From assembly GCA_018398765.1 (NCBI GenBank), contig JAHBMJ010001802.1, positions 1 through 15,000 of the forward strand: a stretch of DNA of 15,000 nt, given 5' to 3'. Of this stretch, positions 9,178 to 15,000 are shown one piece after another. Every line of letters starts with the position of its first letter. The stretch's first letter is position 1. The notes under the pieces were generated by a model that was not told where the DNA came from, did not search any database, and saw nothing but the letters and a program-made list of their open reading frames with translations. A program made the position numbers and the translations under genes. The DNA comes from Chromera velia. Lineage: Eukaryota; Sar; Chromeraceae.

Positions 9178-12069
9178 CTAACAAAATGAGCTTTGCTTCA
9201 AGCGTCGGGCAGCAACCTGAATTGACTCATGACTTAAATCGTATCGCCAGCGGAGAAGCTGCGCTGTGCGCGACCCGGTAGAATGACGGCGACTGTATAA
9301 GAAATCCAGATTGAATCCTGCCTTTCCCTTTTCTCTCTGCCCTTCTGAGGAAACCAAGCCTAGTCTTTTCATGTCTAAAGAGGAGAACATATAAAAGAAA
9401 GGGGGAATCGTGGGGCTTTCTGATTGCAGGTCTGTGCACGTTCTTCTGTCTTGACTTTCTTGGAGCGCAAGGAAACGATTTACGTTGCGAGGGGGGCCTA
9501 CGAGAAAAATGTCAAAGTCTCCAACAGTGTAGGGCTTGTATACCCGGCAACCGAGCCTTCTGTAGCTGTTTACTTGGGCTACAGGGCCCCACTTACCCCC
9601 TCGACTCCAATACGCGGTCTTCAGTTGGATCCTGACAGGAGCTGATGCGTTCGATTGTGAATCACTTGCAGGGAAATGGACGAGAATGTCGTGGGGAAGT
9701 GTAGGACATAATACATGCTTAGCTTCGGCTCCTGCTGCGCTAAAAAAACGCACGTTGAACCAAGATAAGGTCTCCATTTCTGTCTGGACCTCTGGAGGAA
9801 CCTGGTTTCGGAGGTAGTCGAGAGGTCGCAAACAGACCCCATTTGCTGTGTGTTGGGGTGAGGCTTCAGCCTCTTTGTATGCAGACAGAAGGCGATCTGC
9901 AACAGGCGTAACTTCCACAGCCTGAAGACCCCTTTGAAAGCTGCAGCGGGAGATTTCTGTGTCATGCTTACCACCTGCGGTAATTCTCAGTTTACACAAG
10001 TGATTCAGCTGATCACCGGAAAATACCCAAGCCTTCGGTGAGCCCCCCGAATTCCTACCGTCCATCTGTACTTCAGTCTGGGAATCGCCTTGCCCACCTT
10101 TGAGCGACACACAAAGGACAAGCATCCCTTCGTAGCCATTGACACACCCAAAGTCCCAGCATAATGTGCCGGAGCTTCTTTTTTCAAAGCAATTCGTTCT
10201 GGTGGATTTGACCTGCAACGGCAGCCACAAGTCCTTCTGGGAGCCGAAGGGTCGCAAGGCCATGTCAGCCTTGGCGGAATGGGGAAGGGGAACTGCCGGC
10301 TCTTCGAGACCGCAAAAAGAGGAGGATGGTCGAATGGCTTGAATGATAAGCCGCTTGGCTGCATGCTCAACCTCCATTCTATCGGCTGCGGGGCGATTGT
10401 CTCTTTTTCGAGCGGCAGTACAGAAGCTTCGCTTGGATGCCGGGCTCTTAAAACGCCGAGACCTGGTCTGCGTGGCCAAATACTGCGCAGCTCTCTCAAG
10501 GGAGTTTGCAGTCATGCTGTATCGCCACGGAAGGTATTGGTGCGGCTTTGAAGAAGTCTTACAATGGGGTGGGTCAGAAAAGTCCAGTTCAAGCCCCTTC
10601 TTTCCGAGGGACCCTTCTGAGGAAACAATCTCAAGTCTCTCCAAGTCTGAAGCACAAAACATGTAGAAGCAGGTAGAGGTCTGCAGAGCATATTCAACCG
10701 GCTCTGCTGCTTTCCATCGTTTTCCGGAATAACCATGGTGCAACATCACTAGGCGAGATTGATTGAATGGAGGACCAATTAGAAAAATGTCGAAATCGTT
10801 TTCGCTGTACGGTTTGCATACACGGACTGCAGTTTTTCGGTGACAGTGCGCGTACGCCAATGGCCCAGAGACACTCCATCTCTTCCAATAGGCCGTCTTT
10901 ACCTGGATCTTCAGCTCCGGCAAATTCCCACAAACGGACAGCCGACCTATAAGATCGTATGGAAGAGTCCAGCAAGGCGCTTTCGAAATTTTCAACCCCG
11001 TTGTGTCAAAGAGAGTCTGAAACCACTGAATTGTTTTTTCTTCGGTCTCAATTGCTGAGCTTATCTGCCCTCTCAGTTCCTTCAAAGACCGGAGACGCAC
11101 ACCTCTCGAAGAGGCCCCCCCGCCTGATGCAGACTCTTTGTAAACAGAAAGAAGTCTGTCTCCCACAAAACTTCCATTCTCCCCCCCCTTGTTGAAACTG
11201 CAACGAAAGTCCTCTTTATCATGTCGACCCCCACCTGTGATTCCCAGTGTGCTCTTCAAATGGCTTGTGTAGGACCCTGGGAACATCCAGACCCTTGGTG
11301 ACGAGGTCGAAAACTCCAGAGGAGATCGACAGTCTTCAAAGGGGATGGAGAAACCACCTTCTTGATGAAAAACGCACACCACCACCATACTTGGATAGTT
11401 GCCGGCTTTCTGAAAATACCAATGTGTGCTCTTTCCGCGCATCTCTTGGCGAGTTGTTGATTTCACCTGCACAGGCAACCACAAGTCCTCTTGGGAGCCA
11501 AATGGTCGGAGCGCCATATCGGCCTTCGCAAAGTCAGGCAGAGGGTCTGCGGGTTCTTCAAGACCGCAGAAACGCTCTGAGGGCTTGATGGCAGAGCGAA
11601 TGAGCTGTTTTGAGAAGTGTTCTATTCCCAACCTCTCTCCGGCACTCATAAACGATCCCTTTCGCTGCGTACCTCCTTGAGGGTCCTCATGATCTACACT
11701 CCTGAAAGGTTTTGAGACCCCCGCCCACGACGTAACAGAACGTCTGGAGTGGAAATTGACCATGGGAAGGTACAATGCGGGCCGATTTGCCGTACACAAC
11801 GCTGGCAAGATCGTGTGTCTCTTGTGTTGGGAACGACGGAATGATTCACTTGCTTCCTTGACTGTCGTCCGGTTGTCACAAGTCACAACATGAGGCATTT
11901 TCGAGACACCATTCAGCAATCCCCCCCCAGTCTTCGAAAGAATGCACTGACAAAAGACAGGCAGCCTGCCTTGGAGGCGTGACAGCAACAGAAAGGACTT
12001 CATTGCATTGCTTGGAAGAATTGTGCGAAGGCGCAAGGTCTGAAACGACATCCTTGTGCAGAAGTTCAT
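9178..12069 (-). CDS. Intronless protein with two tandem units, four PD-(D/E)XK-like nuclease cores
   Basis: Read from the first ATG (12069), the product has 963 residues and ends in TAG at 9178-9180. The frame stays open to a TTG at 12126, but I prefer ATG in a eukaryote. Seen: unit 1 (about 145-532) and unit 2 (about 564-957) are homologous. Core A in each reads KADMALRPFGSQ, then DLWLP(V/L)QVKST (D184, Q201, K203; D602, Q619, K621). Core B in each has LP(Y/H)D, then (K/R)IQ(V/L)KTAYW, then DFDIFL(I/V)GPP (D372, Q389, K391; D794, Q815, K817). Known: D...(E/Q)xK is the metal-dependent nuclease signature of the PD-(D/E)XK fold, and IQVKTA-type motifs occur in intron-endonuclease-like families. 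Inferred: a DNA-cutting or DNA-binding enzyme, possibly organellar. The ORF is about 50% GC while its flanks are AT-rich. There are no transmembrane segments. The specific family is not identified; the cores could be inactive. Confidence 0.75.
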   Translation of the reverse strand: MNFCTRMSFQTLRLRTILPSNAMKSFLLLSRLQGRLPVFCQCILSKTGGGLLNGVSKMPHVVTCDNRTTVKEASESFRRSQHKRHTILPALCTANRPALYLPMVNFHSRRSVTSWAGVSKPFRSVDHEDPQGGTQRKGSFMSAGERLGIEHFSKQLIRSAIKPSERFCGLEEPADPLPDFAKADMALRPFGSQEDLWLPVQVKSTTRQEMRGKSTHWYFQKAGNYPSMVVVCVFHQEGGFSIPFEDCRSPLEFSTSSPRVWMFPGSYTSHLKSTLGITGGGRHDKEDFRCSFNKGGENGSFVGDRLLSVYKESASGGGASSRGVRLRSLKELRGQISSAIETEEKTIQWFQTLFDTTGLKISKAPCWTLPYDLIGRLSVCGNLPELKIQVKTAYWKRWSVSGPLAYAHCHRKTAVRVCKPYSENDFDIFLIGPPFNQSRLVMLHHGYSGKRWKAAEPVEYALQTSTCFYMFCASDLERLEIVSSEGSLGKKGLELDFSDPPHCKTSSKPHQYLPWRYSMTANSLERAAQYLATQTRSRRFKSPASKRSFCTAARKRDNRPAADRMEVEHAAKRLIIQAIRPSSSFCGLEEPAVPLPHSAKADMALRPFGSQKDLWLPLQVKSTRTNCFEKRSSGTLCWDFGCVNGYEGMLVLCVSLKGGQGDSQTEVQMDGRNSGGSPKAWVFSGDQLNHLCKLRITAGGKHDTEISRCSFQRGLQAVEVTPVADRLLSAYKEAEASPQHTANGVCLRPLDYLRNQVPPEVQTEMETLSWFNVRFFSAAGAEAKHVLCPTLPHDILVHFPASDSQSNASAPVRIQLKTAYWSRGGKWGPVAQVNSYRRLGCRVYKPYTVGDFDIFLVGPPRNVNRFLALQESQDRRTCTDLQSESPTIPPFFYMFSSLDMKRLGLVSSEGQREKGKAGFNLDFLYSRRHSTGSRTAQLLRWRYDLSHESIQVAARRLKQSSFC
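11863..12069 (-). other. Candidate organelle-targeting presequence of the nuclease-like protein
   Basis: The first 64 residues after the chosen ATG contain several Arg/Lys, many Ser/Thr/Leu and no Asp or Glu; the first acidic residue is Asp65. A stretch with Leu-Leu-Leu-Ser-Arg-Leu resembles an amphipathic mitochondrial presequence. Internal Mets at residues 7 and 23 offer shorter starts that keep this character. The targeting call is inferred from composition only. Confidence 0.4.
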
Positions 12070-12189
12070 CGCGACCCTCACGGTTGCAATCACTGTCAGT
12101 GTTCGAATGGGGCGCCCGTTGCTCAAACAGTGTTGGAGCCGTTTCTCGTCCTCGAGAGTGTTTCAGAAGTCCAACTTAGAGAGGAAACA

Positions 12190-12320
12190 ATCGAAATGTA
12201 TCTTATATCGATCAACAATATATATTAATATATATATACGTGTGGCGAATGTTGCATGCATATATATGAGTTTTGCATATGTTAATTAATTTGCATACGT
12301 TTACATATATAAACAAACAA
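12190..12320 (-). promoter_or_regulatory. AT-rich TATA-bearing region upstream of the nuclease-like gene
   Basis: Alternating TATATA tracts at about 12217-12238 lie some 150-170 bp upstream of the ATG, with further TATATA at 12258-12266 and 12305-12311. TTGCATA words recur near 12273 and 12291. Position and composition suit a core promoter, but AT-richness here is general, so this is tentative. Confidence 0.3.
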
Positions 12321-13036
12321 TTAGCTTAATTAAATAGCATGCAAGTCAGCTCGCGCGCATTGTGTGCGGAAGGAAGTTTGGCAGTCTCCCCGTACAGAGC
12401 TAGTAGATCGGCTCAGAGGCCGGCCGGTCGTAAGAAATTTCGGCTCCTTTACATAAGTGCACAGCTTACGGAAAAAGGGGCAACCTTTTTTTGAAAAACT
12501 CGTACAGAAAGTAGGAGGATGACGAACAATGACGGACAATTTCGAATAAATTGGGAAGAATTATAGAAATTCAGCTTCCGACATTAAAGTCAAGGCAGTC
12601 ACTTTCCAGATGACAGATTCTTCACGAAGAATTTCAAGATGTCCACTCACTTATTTAACTTAACCACTACTAACCACTGCCAGGACACACCAGGACCACA
12701 GCCAAGTCCACTGGTCTGAGCGTTTGGTCAGTAAAAGATAGTGAAAGACCAAGTTTAACCAAGTTTATATAATTTTATATACTAACTTATATTAACTCTA
12801 TGACAGTCACTGTCACTCACTGACTAACAGAAAACAATGAAGTCAGTTCATATACGTGCACACATGTTACATACGCAAAAGTAAGTTTACATAAATTCAT
12901 AAAAGTATGCAGCGTTGCCAGCGCGGGTTAGTTTCATACAGTTTAGTAACATGCAGTGACTTCTATTTAATATACTAATGATGATTCAGATGATGATGAT
13001 TGTCAAATTGGAGTTGTAGGCTTTCGTATGCCATAT
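12321..13036. other. Gene-free AT-rich stretch
   Basis: I find no gene. Open frames are under 70 codons. Local features are a CCAGGACACACCAGGACCAC direct duplication near 12680 and a small GACAGTCACTGTC dyad near 12803. Confidence 0.55.
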
Positions 13037-13157
13037 AAATGAATGAATGAATGAATAAATAAATGAATGAATGAATGGATGAATAAATGAATGAATGAAT
13101 GAATGAATGAATGAATGAATAAATGAATGAATGAATGAATGAATGATCGAATGAATT
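13037..13157 (+). repeat. (GAAT)n microsatellite
   Basis: About 30 GAAT tetranucleotides with occasional AAAT and GGAT variants. The minus-strand reading gives only Ser/Phe/Ile/His repeats. Confidence 0.95.
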
Positions 13158-13265
13158 GAGACAGTTAAAACTGGTAAGCATGATATATAATCTGAACTGG
13201 ATATACACCACGTAAATGCATAAACTGTTATTCATCAATTATCAATAATATAAAAATATAATACA

Positions 13266-13358
13266 ATTTCCTATCAATTTTCTATAAATTTCCCTAGAAT
13301 TTCTCTTAGATTTCCTTAAGATGTCCTATAAATTTCCTAAAGATTTCTAGACGATTTC
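13266..13358 (-). repeat. GAAAT array with 11-bp period, inverted relative to the left array
   Basis: On the + strand, ATTTC-type words end at 13292, 13303, 13314, 13325 (variant ATGTC), 13336, 13347 and 13358, exactly 11 bp apart, with looser copies at 13270 and 13282. The reverse complement gives TAGGGAAAT-like units matching the array at 8884-9066, so the two arrays face each other across the nuclease-like gene. Confidence 0.85.
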
Positions 13359-13397
13359 TATATTTGTTTGTATTACTTTGTAAAGTCTAATCAGATA

Positions 13398-13697
13398 AGT
13401 TGAGACATAGGGTGTCAGTCGTTCCGTCTGTGCACACGTAAGAAGGCCAAGCCGCAGGGCGGGCCGGGGGCAAGCCGTCGTGCACGCCCTGGGCCACAGG
13501 TGAATTCGATTAACCGCCGCGCGCGCATTCGATTCAGTGCCGCGCCGTGCGAATTTCAGCTCCGTCGAAATCATTTGACTTCATTAATTACTTCAGGTAA
13601 CATCTGTTGGACTCTGCGTATACTCCAGACTCACAGACTTCCCATAAAGAGCTCTGAAGGAAGAAAGCCGCCACACTCACTACTCTACTCCATTACT
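13398..13697 (+). repeat. 300-bp GC-rich tandem duplication, copy 1
   Basis: It begins AGTTGAGACATAGGGTGTC and ends CTCTACTCCATTACT. It matches copy 2 at an offset of 321 bp with 11 substitutions and no indels by my reading (about 96% identity). It is GC-rich in its first 170 bases, in contrast to the AT-rich surroundings. Function is unknown; solo-LTR-like or satellite-like sequence is possible. Confidence 0.9.
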
Positions 13698-13718
13698 GCG
13701 GTTAACATCGAGGGGGGG

Positions 13719-14018
13719 AGTTGAGACATAGGGTGTCAGTCGTTCCGTCCGTGCATACGCAGGAAGGCCAAGCCGCGGGGCGGGCTGGGGGCAAGCCGTC
13801 GTGCACGCCCTGGGCCGCAGGTGAATTCGATTAACCGCCGCGTGCGCATTCGATTCAGTGCCGCGCCGTGCGAATTTCAGCTCCGTCGAAATCATTTGAC
13901 TTCATTGATTACTTCAGGTAACATTTGTTGGACTCTGCGTATGCTCCAGACTCACAGACTTCCCATAAAGAGCTCTGAAGGAAGAAAGCCGCCACACTCA
14001 CTACTCTACTCCATTACT
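13719..14018 (+). repeat. 300-bp GC-rich tandem duplication, copy 2
   Basis: This is the second copy of the unit, separated from copy 1 by a 21-bp spacer that includes a run of seven G. All differences from copy 1 are transitions. Beyond 14018 similarity stops and AT-rich DNA resumes. Confidence 0.9.
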
Positions 14019-14080
14019 ACATTCAAAAATTAACTAAAATTTTTGATTAAAGTAAAATTAAAGCTATATTATTGAGTTAT

Positions 14081-14697
14081 GCATAGCTAGTGACCAGGTT
14101 TGATTGAGGGCATTGACTTAAACCAGGTTTGATTTGATTTGATCTGATTTAATTTGAGGTTAGACTTAATCTCAAATCGAATCTGCAAGTTTGATGATGT
14201 CTGATGGAGCTTATTCTGACACCCTAAGGCTTATTAAATGCATATCAAATTTACCTCAAATATGACTTTTAACCTCAAATCTATATGCTAGGGGGCTCTA
14301 CCCCCAAAACTCCCCCTTTCAATCGTAAGAATAACATAAGAATAACAATTTTTATGTACTAAGACGATTCACACCAGCAACAAACGTGTACACGGTTCCC
14401 CGTCCTAGTCCCCCTCTCCCCAGAAAGGCTAAAAGCTAGGCTAAAAGCTGGCAGAAAAGCACCTAACAGCTCCTTCTTCCAATCGATTTAATTTATATTG
14501 AGGGAAATGATGAAAAAGGAGGGAAGGAAAGAGGTTATAATCTCTGGTTATTTATAGGCCACTATAGAAGTCTAGCTAGAAGTCTGGATGTAAACCTTAA
14601 ATCTGCCTAGATTTGCAAATCTAGAGTCTTAACCTCAAATCAAATCAAGTCAAATCAAATTAAATCTTATCAAATCAAACCTGGTTACTAGTTATGC
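14081..14697. mobile_element. Fold-back / MITE-like element with imperfect ~25-bp inverted ends
   Basis: The left end GCATAGCTAGTGACCAGG with following TTTGATT (14081-14105) pairs with the right end AATCAAACCTGGTTACTAG then TTATGC (14673-14697), with about two mismatches over 25 bp. Inside, TTGAT pentamer repeats ending in TTTGAGGTTA (14121-14162) pair with TAACCTCAAA followed by ATCAA pentamers (14630-14686). Extra AACCTCAAAT copies lie near 14272. There is no open frame of note. No convincing target-site duplication was found. Confidence 0.55.
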
Positions 14698-14749
14698 GGT
14701 TGTTTAGTTATTTAAGCCTATAGGCCCTGCATGCACTCTATATTATCTA

Positions 14750-14910
14750 TTATTTAAAAAAAAAAAAAGAGCTAGAAAGTATCATTTTTTTGAACCAAAA
14801 AATATACATAGTTTTCATGCAATATCCCGTGCAATATTCCTGCAACACTTGAAGAACAAATTCGATTAAAAAAAAAGTTTTCCCCATCTTAAGCGAGAGT
14901 TAAAGTTTTG
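14750..14910 (+). mobile_element. Degraded relative of the 244-bp MITE-like element
   Basis: It shares an ordered set of words with 8276-8475: a poly-A run, (A/G)AACCAAAA, TGCAACACTTGAA followed by AACA, another poly-A run and TTAAGCGAG. TGCAA(T/C)A words sit 12 and 11 bp apart (C at 14820, 14832, 14843), recalling the 11-bp array. The terminal inverted repeats are not recognisable. Confidence 0.45.
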
Positions 14911-15000
14911 GCACTGTTTTGCTAAGTTTTATAATTATGATATATGATCTTGAAGTAGACTTTGAAGTTGAAGCGTACCCAATTCTTGGCTGAGTTAAGC

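Noticed and set aside
12069-12126. TTG start adding 19 residues to the nuclease-like protein
   Set aside because: TTG initiation is a bacterial habit. The intron-bearing neighbour shows this is a eukaryotic genome, so the first ATG is preferred, although an upstream exon cannot be excluded.
13347-13895. Paired ~70-codon minus-strand frames, both starting MISTELKFARRG
   Set aside because: They exist because of the 300-bp duplication. Nearly all differences between the copies within the frame change the amino acid, which argues against selection on a protein.
13398-14018. Interpretation of the 300-bp repeats as LTRs of a retrotransposon
   Set aside because: Only 21 bp separates the copies. 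I saw no primer-binding site, polypurine tract or consistent TG...CA ends, so tandem LTR remnants remain only a possibility.
1-15000. tRNA, rRNA and spliced-leader genes
   Set aside because: I scanned for A/B-box pairs, rRNA core words and the dinoflagellate spliced-leader sequence on both strands and saw no convincing match. A covariance-model search would settle this.

Overview
This is a nuclear eukaryotic window, most likely from a microbial alga. A chromerid-type alveolate is my best guess, but that rests on style only: mixed GC content, GT-AG introns, abundant tetranucleotide repeats and Ser/Glu/Lys-rich low-complexity protein inserts. No marker gene fixes the taxon. There are no bacterial operons, ribosome binding sites, RNA genes or CRISPR arrays.

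Layout. Positions 1-3983 look non-coding: a decayed tandem array of roughly 0.5-0.6 kb units, a GGAT/GTGT minisatellite (1286-1656), smaller repeats, and then the upstream region of gene 1. Gene 1 (3984-7240, + strand) is a four-exon gene whose three introns all begin GTCAGT. It encodes an 837-residue protein with an N-terminal GHKL (Hsp90/gyrase/histidine-kinase type) ATPase domain and a C-terminal HExxH zinc-peptidase-like domain. Its 3' flank runs to about 7840, where the DNA becomes AT-rich.

The AT-rich stretch 7841-9177 holds a 244-bp MITE-like element (8263-8506) with perfect 14-bp inverted ends and a central 11-bp-period CAACAC array, followed by an 11-bp-period GAAAT array (8884-9066). 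Gene 2 (12069-9178, - strand) is intronless and encodes a 963-residue protein made of two tandem copies of a ~390-residue unit. Each unit carries two PD-(D/E)XK-like nuclease cores with a QxK catalytic motif, giving four cores per protein. The N-terminus is basic and free of acidic residues, like an organelle-targeting presequence. The two genes are convergent (tail to tail) about 1.9 kb apart.

Right of gene 2 lies AT-rich DNA with a GAAT microsatellite and a second 11-bp-period array (13266-13358) in the opposite orientation to the first. It is followed by a 300-bp GC-rich tandem duplication whose 11 differences are all transitions, a ~617-bp fold-back element (14081-14697) and a degraded relative of the 244-bp element (about 14750-14910).

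I see no direct evidence that the two genes work together. The points most worth following are the ATPase-peptidase fusion, the four-core nuclease-like protein, and the helically spaced (11-bp) arrays that bracket the nuclease gene and fill the MITE.
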